Shown: positions 16,809-25,470 of the stretch, in pieces | How positions within the stretch are numbered: position 1 is the stretch's first letter | How the letters are laid out: every line of letters begins with the position of its first letter | Origin: AR12 sp036265915 | GTDB lineage: Bacteria > Methylomirabilota > Methylomirabilia > Rokubacteriales > CSP1-6 | Direction of reading: 5' to 3' | NCBI GenBank assembly: GCA_036265915.1 | Contig: DATAOC010000070.1 | Coordinates: forward strand, 1 to 64,000 | Length of the DNA: 64,000 nt | Program-made: the position numbers and the translations under genes | Notes under the pieces: model-generated | Seen by the model: only the letters and a program-made list of their open reading frames with translations | Databases searched by the model: none | Told to the model about the DNA's origin: nothing

Positions 16809-17284
16809 GGCGTCACCGGCGGCGTGAAGCGACGCGCGATCTCGTCGATCACGTCGCGCGTGGCGTGGTCCTTGGGATCCCCGACGATCGCCACCCGTCC
16901 ACCATGGCGTCGCACCGTCTCGCGCTCCGGCACGGACTCGGTCGTGTAATCGGTGCCCTTGGCGTGGATGTGCGGGCGCACGGCTGCCACCAGCGCATCG
17001 GCGGTGTCGTCGTCGAAGACCACCACGTGGTCCACCGCGCGCAATGCGGCAAGCAGCTCCTCGCGCTCGACGGCCGGCATGAGCGGACGCCCGCGCCCTT
17101 TCAGTCGCGCGACCGCCGCGTCGCTGTTGATGCCGACGAAGAGGACGTCGCCCAGCCGGCGCGCGGCCTCGAGGTAGCGGACGTGGCCCACGTGCAGGAG
17201 GTCGAAGCAGCCGTTGGCGAGGACGATGCGCTTGCCCTCGGCGCGAAGCCGCTCGGCGAGCCGGCTCGCGTCGGCAACGGTCAC
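16805..17284 (-). CDS. rfaE2: D-glycero-beta-D-manno-heptose 1-phosphate adenylyltransferase
   Basis: A 159-aa nucleotidyltransferase that makes ADP-heptose from heptose 1-phosphate and ATP, equivalent to the C-terminal half of HldE. The catalytic NGCFDLLHVGHVRYLEAAR has the H-x-G-H motif, VGINSDAAVARLKGRGRP follows, and the ISSSTKT-like site is replaced by DPKDHATRDVIDE. It is a separate gene following rfaE1 with a GTGA overlap, so the two HldE activities are split but still made together. The product feeds the GT9 heptosyltransferases beside it. Confidence 0.94.
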   Translation of the reverse strand: MTVADASRLAERLRAEGKRIVLANGCFDLLHVGHVRYLEAARRLGDVLFVGINSDAAVARLKGRGRPLMPAVEREELLAALRAVDHVVVFDDDTADALVAAVRPHIHAKGTDYTTESVPERETVRRHGGRVAIVGDPKDHATRDVIDEIARRFTPPVTP

Positions 17285-18288
17285 GAGGCGTGCGCGCCCA
17301 GCGCCTGGCGCAGCTCGGGCGTCGACACCGTGGCCGAGCCGCGCTTCATCACCACCACGCCGCCCGCCACGTTGGCGAGCGTGGCCGCCTCCAGCGGCGC
17401 CGCGCCCGCCGCGAGGGCCAGCGTGAAGACGCTGATCACCGTGTCTCCGGCGCCGGTGACGTCGGCGATCTCGTCGGTGCCATGGATCGGGATGAACGTG
17501 GTCGCGCCGTCGCGCTCGAGCAGCGCCATGCCGCGGCTGCCGCGCGTGACGAGGAGCATGCGCGCCTCCAGCCGCTCCAGCAGCTGACGACCGGCCTTCT
17601 CCACGCTGCGCTCGTCGTCGACGGCGGTGCCGGTCAGGTGCTCCAGCTCCGCCTCGTTGGGCGTGGCCGCGGTGACGCCGGTGAACTTGAGCAGATCGTA
17701 GCGGCTGTCGACGGTGACGGTCGCGTTGGTGCGGCGGGCGATCGCGCGCACGCGCTCGAACACGCGCGGCGTGACGGTGCCGTAACCGTAGTCGGAGACG
17801 AGCAGCGCGTCGGCGCGCTCGGCGAGCGACGAGAGCCGCGACAGCATCGCGTCCTCCGTCATCGGCTGCGGCTCACCGCTCGGCTCGCGGTCCAGCCGCA
17901 CCACCTGCTGACGGGTCGCCTGGTAGCCGCCGGCCATGATGCGCGTCTTCATCGGCGTCACGCGTCCCGTCTCGACCGCCATCCCGTCCGTCGGCATGCC
18001 GGCCGCGTGGAACAGCGCGAGCAGCTCGTCACCCGGTGCATCGCGGCCCACGACGCCGATCGGCAGCGCGCGGCCGCCGAGCGCGCGGACGTTGTGGGCG
18101 GCGTTGGCGGCGCCGCCCAGCCGCACCTCGCGCTCCGAGAAGCGGAGGATGAGGACGGGCGCCTCGCGCGAGATGCGCGCGGGCTTGCCGAACAGGTACT
18201 CGTCGATGATCACGTCGCCGATGACGACGATCGTCTTGCCGGTGAAGCCGCTGATGAGTCGCCGGAGCCGGTCGGTGGACGCCGTCAT
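17281..18288 (-). CDS. rfaE1: D-glycero-beta-D-manno-heptose-7-phosphate kinase
   Basis: A 335-aa PfkB/ribokinase-family kinase that phosphorylates heptose 7-phosphate at C1, equivalent to the N-terminal half of HldE. VVIGDVIIDEYLFGKPARIS, REAPVLILRF and LGGAANAAHNVRALGG give the substrate pocket. The C-terminal DVTGAGDTVISVFTLALAAG supplies the catalytic Asp and anion hole. The start at ATG 18288 forms ATGA with the gmhB stop. The frame runs open another 33 codons upstream, but that part overlaps gmhB and lacks family similarity. Confidence 0.95.
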   Translation of the reverse strand: MTASTDRLRRLISGFTGKTIVVIGDVIIDEYLFGKPARISREAPVLILRFSEREVRLGGAANAAHNVRALGGRALPIGVVGRDAPGDELLALFHAAGMPTDGMAVETGRVTPMKTRIMAGGYQATRQQVVRLDREPSGEPQPMTEDAMLSRLSSLAERADALLVSDYGYGTVTPRVFERVRAIARRTNATVTVDSRYDLLKFTGVTAATPNEAELEHLTGTAVDDERSVEKAGRQLLERLEARMLLVTRGSRGMALLERDGATTFIPIHGTDEIADVTGAGDTVISVFTLALAAGAAPLEAATLANVAGGVVVMKRGSATVSTPELRQALGAHAS

Positions 18289-18869
18289 GCCGCCGCCCGC
18301 TGCCGCAGGATCCAGTCCACCGCGGCCAGCAGGTCCTCGGCCACGTGATCGGGCGGCACGCGAAATGATGCCCGTCGGTACTCCCACTCGCCGAGCCCGT
18401 AGCCGGTGAGCACCAGCACGCCGCGCGTCCCCGCCGCGCGCCCGGCGTCGAGGTCGCTCGCCTTGTCACCGATCGTGGTCGAGGCGGCGAGGTCGAGGCC
18501 AAGCTCGCGGGCGGCGCGTGTGAGCAATCCGGGCCGCGGCTTGCGGCAGTCGCAGTCCGCGCGATACGGCGGGTCGCCGGCAGTCGGATGATGCGTGCAG
18601 ACGTACAGGCCGTCGATGTGCGCGCCGCCCGCCTTCAGCTGGCAGACGAGCTCGTCGTTCACCGCGTGCATCACCTCTTCGGAAAAATACCCGCGCGCGA
18701 GACCGGCCTGATTGGTGGCCACGACGGCGGCGATGCCGGCGGCGTTGAGACGACGGATGGCCTCCGCCGACCTCGGGAGCAGCCGAAGCCGCCGCGGGTG
18801 GTTGACGTATCCCACCTCCTCGGTCAGCGTGCCGTCCCGGTCGATGAACACCGCGGGGCGAACAACCAC
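18285..18869 (-). CDS. gmhB: D-glycero-D-manno-heptose 1,7-bisphosphate phosphatase
   Basis: A 194-aa HAD phosphatase removing the 7-phosphate in ADP-heptose synthesis. The HAD nucleophile motif FIDRDGTLTEEVGYV (D-x-D) lies close to the start. VVATNQAGLARGYFSE is motif II. The zinc-loop cysteines in CTHHP...CDCRKPRPG and TIGDKASDLDAGRAAG (motif IV) identify GmhB. The start is ambiguous: GTG at 18869 gives a family-like N-terminus, while a TTG at 18905, 7 bp from the previous stop, would add 12 residues. GmhA, the preceding isomerase, is not in the window. Confidence 0.93.
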   Translation of the reverse strand: MVVRPAVFIDRDGTLTEEVGYVNHPRRLRLLPRSAEAIRRLNAAGIAAVVATNQAGLARGYFSEEVMHAVNDELVCQLKAGGAHIDGLYVCTHHPTAGDPPYRADCDCRKPRPGLLTRAARELGLDLAASTTIGDKASDLDAGRAAGTRGVLVLTGYGLGEWEYRRASFRVPPDHVAEDLLAAVDWILRQRAAA

Positions 18870-18911
18870 GCCGGCCAGTGTATGCCGCCACCTGTGATTC
18901 CTCAAGGAAAA

Positions 18912-20009
18912 TCAGCGGTTGCGTCGGGCGACGACGCCGTACACGCGCTCGAGTGCCTGGACCTGCCGCGTGAAGGTGTACGGTTCTGCCGCCGCGCGCG
19001 CCGCCTCGCTGGCCTCGCGGGCCGGGCGCGCGCGCAGCCGGAGAACGGCCTCGGCCAGCGCATCCGGCGAATCGGGATCCACGACCGCTCCCGCCATCTC
19101 GGCGACGACCTCTGCGCCGCCGGCGCGCGTGCTCGTCACCACCGGCAGTCCGCTCGCGAGCGCCTCGAGGTGCACGTTGCCGAACGGCTCGTAGCGCGTG
19201 GGCAGCACGAGGACGTCGGCGGCCGCGTACCACCGCTCGATGTCGGCGCGCACCCCGAGCCACAGCACGCGCTCGGCCAGGCCGTGCGCGGAGGCCAGCG
19301 CGCGGTACGGGGCGCTGTCGCCACGGCCCACGACGAGCAGCCGGCTAGTGTCGTCGCCGAGCTTGGCGAGCGCGCGGATCGCCATCTCGAGCCCCTTGCG
19401 CTCCCAACCACTGCCCGCGAAGAGCAGCAGCCACGCGTCGTCCGGGACGCCCGCCTCGGCCCGCGCGCCGGCACGGTCGCGCGCGCGCCGGCGCGGATGG
19501 AATCGCTCGAGATCGACGCCGTTGTAGACGACGAAGAGCCGCGAGTCGGGCACGCCATAGAGCCGGGCGATCTCCGCGGCGCCGGCGTGCGAGATGGCCA
19601 CGATGGCCGGCGTCCGCGCGAACACGCGGCGCTCGAGGGCCAGCGTCACGCGGTGATGCAGTCGCCGCGTCTCGCGCGTCCCCATCGCGTGGACGTAACC
19701 CAGGTGGCAGCCCTCACCCGCCCGGTAGACGTCCTGCACCAGCGTCCGCTCGTGGCTCTGCACGACGTCCCACGTCGGGCGTCGCGCGATCCGCGCCGCG
19801 GCGGCCGCGAGCGCGAGCGTCCTCAGTGGCGACGGCAGTGGCGGCACGCGAAGACGATGGTCGGTGACGCCCGCGTGCGATGCCTGCCGTCCCGGCCCCG
19901 CGCGATGCACCTCGTGCCCGCGCGCGGCGAGCGCGGAAAGCAGCCCGCTGGTCGCCGTCTCCACGCCACCGTGCACGCTGTACGGCCGGGCGATGATCAG
20001 GATCCTCAC
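18912..20009 (-). CDS. GT4 glycosyltransferase (WaaG-like, LPS core)
   Basis: A 365-aa GT-B fold family 4 glycosyltransferase. The N-terminal ILIIARPYSVHGGVETATSG is the acceptor-side glycine loop. SHERTLVQDVYRAGEGCHLGY resembles WaaG-type core glucosyltransferases. The C-terminal E-x7-E motif is EPFGNVHLEALASGLPVVTS. The GTG start at 20009 overlaps the preceding gene by 4 bp. Its position between two other GT4 genes and gmhB implies LPS outer-core assembly at the cytoplasmic face. Donor sugar and linkage cannot be read from the sequence. Confidence 0.85.
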   Translation of the reverse strand: MRILIIARPYSVHGGVETATSGLLSALAARGHEVHRAGPGRQASHAGVTDHRLRVPPLPSPLRTLALAAAAARIARRPTWDVVQSHERTLVQDVYRAGEGCHLGYVHAMGTRETRRLHHRVTLALERRVFARTPAIVAISHAGAAEIARLYGVPDSRLFVVYNGVDLERFHPRRRARDRAGARAEAGVPDDAWLLLFAGSGWERKGLEMAIRALAKLGDDTSRLLVVGRGDSAPYRALASAHGLAERVLWLGVRADIERWYAAADVLVLPTRYEPFGNVHLEALASGLPVVTSTRAGGAEVVAEMAGAVVDPDSPDALAEAVLRLRARPAREASEAARAAAEPYTFTRQVQALERVYGVVARRNR

Positions 20010-21127
20010 GTGCCAGCCGCCAGGCGCTCGACGAGCGGGAACAGCGTCTCCCGCGCCGCCGCGAAGCTGTAGCGCTCGACGCACCGGGCGCGCGCGCGCC
20101 GCCCGAGCTCCGCCGCGCGCTGCGGCTCGGCCAGCAGCGAGGCGAGCACGGCGCGCAGGGCCGTGACGTCGCCCGGCGGCACGAGGAGGCCGCAGCCCTC
20201 GAGCACCTCGGGAATCATCGAGACCGACGTCGACACGATCGGGCGCGCCATCGCCATCGCGTCGAAGAGCTTGGCCGGCACCTGGCCCACCGTGTCGGTG
20301 GTCGCGCGCTGCGGGACGGCGACGACGTCGGCCGCGGCGAGATAGCGCGGCACGTCGTCGAACGCGATCTCGCCGCGCACGGTGACGTGCGGCTTCGCGG
20401 CCCAGCGGCGCGCGGCCTCGCTGCGCACGTCTGCGCCGACGATCACGAGCCTCGCGCCCGACACGCCGTCCATCGCCGTCACCAGGTCATCGACGCCCTT
20501 GTGCGCGCGCGGCGTGCCGAGGAACATGACCACGCGCGCGGCGCCCGCGCCGAGTGCGACGCGGGTCGCCGCGCCGTCCACCCGCGCGGGATCCCAGGCG
20601 TCGGTGTCGCGGACGTGCGGCAGCAGCGTGCCGCCGAAGCGCCGCAGCAGGAAGCGCGAGGCGACGGTGATGGCGTCGGCGCGGCCCACCAGGCGCTCGG
20701 CCAGCCACGTCCACGGCAGGCCGTTCGGGTTGGACAGGTTGAGCGCCCGCCCCACGCGGCCCCAGAAGCCACTGCGATAGAAGAAGCCGAGCTCCCAGTC
20801 GTCGATGTCGAGCAGCAGCGGGCGCGGCCGCTGCCGGCGCGCGAGCAGCGCGATCCCGAAGCTCGTGGCCCGTGGCTTGGAGGCGATCAGGACGTCGCCG
20901 TCGGCGAGCCGGGCGAGCGCGGGCGCCAGGCTCGCGAACGCGGGATAGCGGGCGCCCGCCAGCGCACGATATGCGACGGCGCCGTCGCGCGCGGGACGCC
21001 ACAGTGCAGGCCCGAAGCGCGGCCCGACGACCTCGACCGCGTACCGCGGCGCCAGCAGACGCGCGAGCAGATCGGCCCGGCCCGTCGCGTTGTCCGACAG
21101 GTCGAAGGCCAGCACGGAGATCTTCAC
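20006..21127 (-). CDS. GT4-like glycosyltransferase (LPS cluster)
   Basis: A 373-aa GT-B glycosyltransferase. LDIDDWELGFFYRSGFWG, ADAITVASRFLLRRFGG, VVMFLGTPRAHKGVDDLV and the C-terminal VPAKLFDAMAMARPIVSTSVSMIPEVLEGCGLLVPP (with the family 4 sugar-nucleotide pocket) are evident. The N-terminus is less conserved than in its neighbours. The GTG start at 21127 is set by a GTGA overlap; the much longer open frame upstream is out-of-frame coding of the next gene. Specificity is unknown, and an LPS core or O-unit role is inferred from context. Confidence 0.8.
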   Translation of the reverse strand: MKISVLAFDLSDNATGRADLLARLLAPRYAVEVVGPRFGPALWRPARDGAVAYRALAGARYPAFASLAPALARLADGDVLIASKPRATSFGIALLARRQRPRPLLLDIDDWELGFFYRSGFWGRVGRALNLSNPNGLPWTWLAERLVGRADAITVASRFLLRRFGGTLLPHVRDTDAWDPARVDGAATRVALGAGAARVVMFLGTPRAHKGVDDLVTAMDGVSGARLVIVGADVRSEAARRWAAKPHVTVRGEIAFDDVPRYLAAADVVAVPQRATTDTVGQVPAKLFDAMAMARPIVSTSVSMIPEVLEGCGLLVPPGDVTALRAVLASLLAEPQRAAELGRRARARCVERYSFAAARETLFPLVERLAAGT

Positions 21128-22233
21128 GCGACGAGGCGCTCGTAGTGGGCTTCGAGGCTCTCGGCGATGCGGGCGCCCGAGTAGTGCTCGACCAGACGGC
21201 GGCGTCCGGCCTTTCCCAGGCGCGCGCGCAACTCCTCGTCGGCGAGCAGCCGCGTGAGCGCGCCGGCCAGGGCCTCGGCGTCGCCGGCTGGCACGAGCAA
21301 GGCGTGCTTGCCGTCGGTCAGCACCTCCGGCACCACGCCGGTGCGCGCGGCCACCAGGGGCCGTCCCGCCGCCAGGTACTCGAAGAGCACGCGCGACATC
21401 CCGTCGGACTCGAGCGGCGCGTAGAGCCCGATGTCGAGCGCGGCCATCACCGCCGGAAGGTCGGTGGCCCAGCCTGCCATGGTGACGTGCGCGTCGAGCC
21501 CGGCGCGGCGCACGGCCTCGCGCACGAGCGATTCCCGCGACCCGCGCCCGATGAATGCGAAGTGCGCGCGCTGGCCGGCGGCCAGCAGGCGCGCGGCCGC
21601 GTCGATGACGACCTGGTGGCCCTTCATCACGCGGAAGCCCGACACGAGCCCGACGAGCGGCGCGTCGTCGCCGCCGAGGGCGGCGCGGACGGCGGGATCC
21701 GCCGCGCGCGGCCTGTACGACTCCGCGTCGGCGCCGCCCGGCAGCGCGACCACGCGCTCGGCCGGCAGCAGTCCCGCGGCGAGATACTGCCGGCGGATCG
21801 CGTCGCTCACGGTAACCACCAGTGCGGTCGCGCGCCGGTACAGCCACCGGTTGGCGGCGTGCGGGCGGACGGCCTGCGCGATGTGACGGGTTCGCACGAT
21901 CGGCCGCGGGCGGCCGCCGAGGCGCGAGGCGACGGCGGCCAGCCAGTGCTCCTTGCCGCGATGCACGTGCACGAGGTCGGCGTCGCGGAGGGCGCGCGCC
22001 AGGCGGCGCACGTCGGCGCCGTCGGCGGCGAGCCGCATACCGCTCGCGAACTCGAACGTCTCGATTCGCTCGACGCCCTCCGCCCGCGCGCGGTCGATGA
22101 CCGCCGCCTCCGTGCCGCGCCGACAGCCCAGCGTCACCTGGTGGCCGCGGCGCTCGAGCTCGCGGCACACGCGCGCCGCCCAGTACGCATCCGACGACCA
22201 GCCGCGACACGACACGAGATGGAGAATCCTCAC
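21124..22233 (-). CDS. GT4 glycosyltransferase (LPS cluster)
   Basis: A 369-aa family 4 glycosyltransferase with both Rossmann halves. MRILHLVSCRGWSSDAYWAA, DLVHVHRGKEHWLA and ATALVVTVSDAIRRQYLAAG form the N-terminal acceptor domain. VGLVSGFRVMKGHQVVIDAA and ESDGMSRVLFEYLAAGRPLVA (E-x7-E) form the donor domain. It resembles the next gene (22.2-23.4 kb) in layout, including HVHRGKEHWLA versus HTHHSHDHWLA, so the two may be paralogues. GTGA overlaps flank it on both sides. Donor and acceptor are unknown. Confidence 0.84.
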   Translation of the reverse strand: MRILHLVSCRGWSSDAYWAARVCRELERRGHQVTLGCRRGTEAAVIDRARAEGVERIETFEFASGMRLAADGADVRRLARALRDADLVHVHRGKEHWLAAVASRLGGRPRPIVRTRHIAQAVRPHAANRWLYRRATALVVTVSDAIRRQYLAAGLLPAERVVALPGGADAESYRPRAADPAVRAALGGDDAPLVGLVSGFRVMKGHQVVIDAAARLLAAGQRAHFAFIGRGSRESLVREAVRRAGLDAHVTMAGWATDLPAVMAALDIGLYAPLESDGMSRVLFEYLAAGRPLVAARTGVVPEVLTDGKHALLVPAGDAEALAGALTRLLADEELRARLGKAGRRRLVEHYSGARIAESLEAHYERLVA

Positions 22234-23360
22234 GCGTCGCCTTCCACGAGCCCGCGGTAGACGTCTTCTATCGTCTGCACCGCGCGCTCGGGACTGAACT
22301 CCGTCTCCGCACGCCGCCGGCCGGCCGCGCCCATGACGCGGGCGCGCGCGCGATCCGCGAGCACCACGCGCAGCGCCGCCGCCACCGCCGCCGGCGCGTC
22401 GTCGTCGACGAGCCAGCCCGTCTCGCCGTGGACGACGGTCTCCGGGAGCGCACCCACGGGGCGCGCCACCACCGGCCGGCCGGCCGCCATCGCCTCGAGA
22501 ACGGCGCGGCAGGAGTCGTCGGAGCCGGCGGCCATCAGTGCGAAGCAGTCGGCGGCGGCCAGGACCGCGGGCAGGTCACGATCGCGATAGCCGGTGAAGA
22601 TGACCTGCTGAGCGAGACCCAGCTCGACCACGAGCGCCTCGAGCCGCGCCCGCGTCTCGCCCTTGCCGACCAGCAGCAGTCGCGCGGCGGGCAACGCGGC
22701 CAGCAGCTCACGGAACGCGGCGATCAGCAGCTCGTGACCGCGCCCGGGCGCCAGCCGCGCCACCGAGACGACGACGGGCGCGTCGTCGAGCTTGAACTCC
22801 TCCCGCACGGCCTGGCCGTCGGCGCGGCCGTCGAAGCGGACCAGGTCGGCCGCGCCGGGCGTCCAGTGCACGCGGCCGCCGGCCACGCGCGCCACGCGGC
22901 AGCGCGCCTCGATCCGCCGCGACACCGCGAACGCCGCGGCCGTGCGCCGGTAGAGTGCGCGCGCGGCGACACCGCGCTTCACCGCCCGCGCGTTGTGGAA
23001 CGTGCGCACGACGGGCGGGCTCCCGTTGCCGAGGGCCGCGGCGAGGACGGCCAGCCAGTGGTCGTGCGAGTGGTGCGTGTGCACGAGGTCGACGGCGTGC
23101 TCGCGCACGAGTCGGCGAAGCCGCGTGAGATCGCGCACGAGCTCGAGCGGGGCCAGCCGTGCGCGCAGGCGCAGGCCGTCCACGAGCGGCACGCCCATCT
23201 CACGCGCCTTCAGCTCGTAGCGGTCGCCCGGCGTCACGGCGAGCAGGACGCGATGCCCGCGCGCGCGAAGGCCGCGGACCAGCTGCAGCGTCGGGTCCGC
23301 GCTCCCCGTCCACCACCGGTTCGCGGCGAGGTGCAGGATCGAGAGGGACCGTCCGCTCAC
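22230..23360 (-). CDS. GT4 glycosyltransferase (LPS cluster)
   Basis: A 376-aa family 4 glycosyltransferase. ILHLAANRWWTGSADPTLQL, LVHTHHSHDHWLAVLAAALG and TAAAFAVSRRIEARCR form the N-terminal half. VVVSVARLAPGRGHELLIAA, LLLVGKGETRARLEALV and SDDSCRAVLEAMAAGRPVVA (E-x7-E-like) form the C-terminal half. It overlaps the putative heptosyltransferase II gene by 4 bp, so it is made with heptose-transfer functions and probably extends the core oligosaccharide. Substrate is unassigned. Confidence 0.84.
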   Translation of the reverse strand: MSGRSLSILHLAANRWWTGSADPTLQLVRGLRARGHRVLLAVTPGDRYELKAREMGVPLVDGLRLRARLAPLELVRDLTRLRRLVREHAVDLVHTHHSHDHWLAVLAAALGNGSPPVVRTFHNARAVKRGVAARALYRRTAAAFAVSRRIEARCRVARVAGGRVHWTPGAADLVRFDGRADGQAVREEFKLDDAPVVVSVARLAPGRGHELLIAAFRELLAALPAARLLLVGKGETRARLEALVVELGLAQQVIFTGYRDRDLPAVLAAADCFALMAAGSDDSCRAVLEAMAAGRPVVARPVGALPETVVHGETGWLVDDDAPAAVAAALRVVLADRARARVMGAAGRRRAETEFSPERAVQTIEDVYRGLVEGDA

Positions 23361-24364
23361 CGCGCGAGCGCCTCACCGGACAGCACGTCGAGCACGGCGT
23401 CCCGCACGCGCTCGGGGGCCAGGTCGCGCAGGCACGGATGATCGATCGGACACGTGCGATAGAAGCACGGCGCGCACGGCACGGGATGCGTGAGCACGCG
23501 CGCCTGACCCCGTGGCGCGGACAGCGCCGGATCGGTCGGGCCGAAGAGGGTGACGGCCGGCGTGCCGAGGGCCGCCGCCAGATGCGCCACCCCGGTGTCG
23601 CCGCTCACGAGCACGTCGACCTCGCTGAGCAGCGCGCTCAGCAGCGCCGGGCGGTCGCGGCCCACGAGCGTGCGCGCCGGCGCGGCCGCCGTCACGCGAG
23701 CCGCGGCGGCCGCGTCACCCGGCGCTCCGACCAGCACGACCGGGGTGCCCTCGCGCGCCATCAGCCGGCAGAACGCCTCGACGCACCCAAGCGGCCAGAG
23801 CTTCGCCGGACCGAACGCGGCACCGAGATGGACAGCGACGACCTTGCCATCGCCCGCACCGGCGTCGCGCAGCAGCGCGCGCACTTCCTCGCGCTCGGAG
23901 CCGTGGCGATCCGGCGCCGCGAGACTGGGGACGTGGTCGGCGATGGCGGCGCCGCACGTCGCGGCCAGGGTCAGATACTCGTCGACCTGGTGCTGACGCG
24001 GCGCCGGCAGAGCAGGCGCGTCGGTGAGCAGCAGTCCCCGTCCCGCCGTCGCGAACCCGACGCGACGGCCCGCGCCCCAGTACCACGCGGCCAGCGCAGA
24101 CTCGACCGAGTTCGGCAGCAGCACGGCCGTCTCGGGGTGCTCGCGGCGGACCGCGTCGGCGGCGGCGAGGCGCGCGTTCCAGGCCCGGGGGTATGTCACC
24201 AGCGTGTCGGCCAGTCCCTGGCGCGCGAGCAGCCCCACCCACGGGCCCGCGAGCACGACCCGCCAGCGCGCGAAGTGCTCGCGGAGCGCGCGCACGGCCG
24301 GCACCGCCATGACCGTGTCACCCAGCCAGTTCGGAAGGCGGACGGCCAGCGTGTGGGTCGTCAT
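23357..24364 (-). CDS. waaF: GT9 LPS heptosyltransferase (WaaF/heptosyltransferase II-like)
   Basis: A 335-aa GT9 enzyme. TLAVRLPNWLGDTVMAVPAV is the WaaF-type N-terminus (R-x-P-N-W-L-G-D). VLLPNSVESALAAWYWGAGRRVGF, HLGAAFGPAKLWP and VSGDTGVAHLAAALGTPAVTLFGPTDP complete the fold. PCAPCFYRTCPIDHPCLRDL is the cysteine-rich C-terminal segment common in WaaF. It would add the second heptose to the inner core using ADP-heptose. The ATG at 24364 forms ATGA with the lpxK stop, so lipid A and core genes are directly linked. Confidence 0.9.
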   Translation of the reverse strand: MTTHTLAVRLPNWLGDTVMAVPAVRALREHFARWRVVLAGPWVGLLARQGLADTLVTYPRAWNARLAAADAVRREHPETAVLLPNSVESALAAWYWGAGRRVGFATAGRGLLLTDAPALPAPRQHQVDEYLTLAATCGAAIADHVPSLAAPDRHGSEREEVRALLRDAGAGDGKVVAVHLGAAFGPAKLWPLGCVEAFCRLMAREGTPVVLVGAPGDAAAAARVTAAAPARTLVGRDRPALLSALLSEVDVLVSGDTGVAHLAAALGTPAVTLFGPTDPALSAPRGQARVLTHPVPCAPCFYRTCPIDHPCLRDLAPERVRDAVLDVLSGEALAR

Positions 24365-25470
24365 GGCGCCGGCGCCGTCGGACGCCGGGTCACCGCACGC
24401 GCGATGACCGCACGCCACTCCGCCTCGCCCGACAGCAGCTCGAGCCGCACGCCGATCACGTAGAGCGGCTGCTTGGCCGGCAGCAGCGTGCGCAGGCGGG
24501 CCCAGTCCTTCTCGGTTGTCACCAGCCCGTCGGCACCGCCCGCCATGGCGCGGGCCTCGAGTGCCCGCACGTCGTCCCGCGAGTATCGATGGTGATCGGC
24601 AAATCTCGCGATGCCGGCTTCCTCGACGCCGAGATCGGCCAGCGTGCGACGGAACCCGTCGGGCGCGGCGATCCCCGCGAACGCGAACAGGCGGCGGCCG
24701 CGCAGGATCGCGAGCGGCTGGTCCTTCATCGGTCCCGCCTCCCAGCACTCCGTCGGCACGTGGTGCGCGGCCACGACGGGCGTGCCGGGCGCGTGACGGC
24801 GCACCGCCTCGGCGACCTCGCGCACGTCGTCGGGGCCACGCGCGCCGGTGGCCACGACGAGGTCGGCACGGGCGAGCGCGGACAGCGGCTCACGGAGCGG
24901 CCCGCCGGGCAGGAGCCGGCCGTTGCCCCACGGCGCCCGCGCGCGCGCCATGACGATCTCCGCGTCCTTGGCGACCGTACGGTGCTGGAAGCCGTCGTCG
25001 AGAACGACGGCGGTGACTCCGAATCGCTCGATGGCCACGCTGCCGGCCTCGTAGCGGTTGCTGCCGACCACGACCGGCACGCCGGGCAGCCGTCTGGCGA
25101 GCAGGAACGGCTCGTCGCCGCCCTCGTCGGCTTCCAGGCGAATGGAGGCGGCATCGGCCACGATCTGCACCCCGCGCGTGCGGCGCCCGTAGCCGCGGCT
25201 GACCACGGCCGGACGATGGCCGAGCTCCGTCAGCGTCCGGACGGCGAGCTCGACGCCGGGCGTCTTCCCCGTCCCGCCGACGGTGAGATTGCCGATCGAC
25301 ACGACGGGACAGCGCAGGCGCCGCGATTTCAGCAGCCCGCTGGCATACAGCCACTCGCGCGCGCCGAGCAGGCCGCGGTAGCCGCCGGCGGCGACGTCGA
25401 GCACGCGCGCGGTGGCGGGTCCGGCGCCGCGCTCCCACGCGTCGAGCAGTCGCTCCGCCGCGCGCGTCAC
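24361..25470 (-). CDS. lpxK: Tetraacyldisaccharide 4'-kinase
   Basis: A 369-aa membrane-associated P-loop kinase that phosphorylates the lipid A disaccharide at the 4' position. The N-terminal hydrophobic stretch (about 25-47) is followed by CPVVSIGNLTVGGTGKTP, with Walker A GGTGKT at 65-70. VVSRGYGRR, DEGGDEPFLLA, VVLDDGFQH and VTTEKDWARL are LpxK hallmarks. The GTG start at 25470 overlaps the waaA stop. With LpxB upstream and WaaA beside it, the middle of the Raetz pathway is contiguous here. Confidence 0.96.
   Translation of the reverse strand: MTRAAERLLDAWERGAGPATARVLDVAAGGYRGLLGAREWLYASGLLKSRRLRCPVVSIGNLTVGGTGKTPGVELAVRTLTELGHRPAVVSRGYGRRTRGVQIVADAASIRLEADEGGDEPFLLARRLPGVPVVVGSNRYEAGSVAIERFGVTAVVLDDGFQHRTVAKDAEIVMARARAPWGNGRLLPGGPLREPLSALARADLVVATGARGPDDVREVAEAVRRHAPGTPVVAAHHVPTECWEAGPMKDQPLAILRGRRLFAFAGIAAPDGFRRTLADLGVEEAGIARFADHHRYSRDDVRALEARAMAGGADGLVTTEKDWARLRTLLPAKQPLYVIGVRLELLSGEAEWRAVIARAVTRRPTAPAP

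Noticed and set aside
20006..22210. 734-codon frame suggesting a double glycosyltransferase
   Set aside because: The first half is out-of-frame coding of the neighbouring GT4 gene; the real protein begins at the GTG at 21127.
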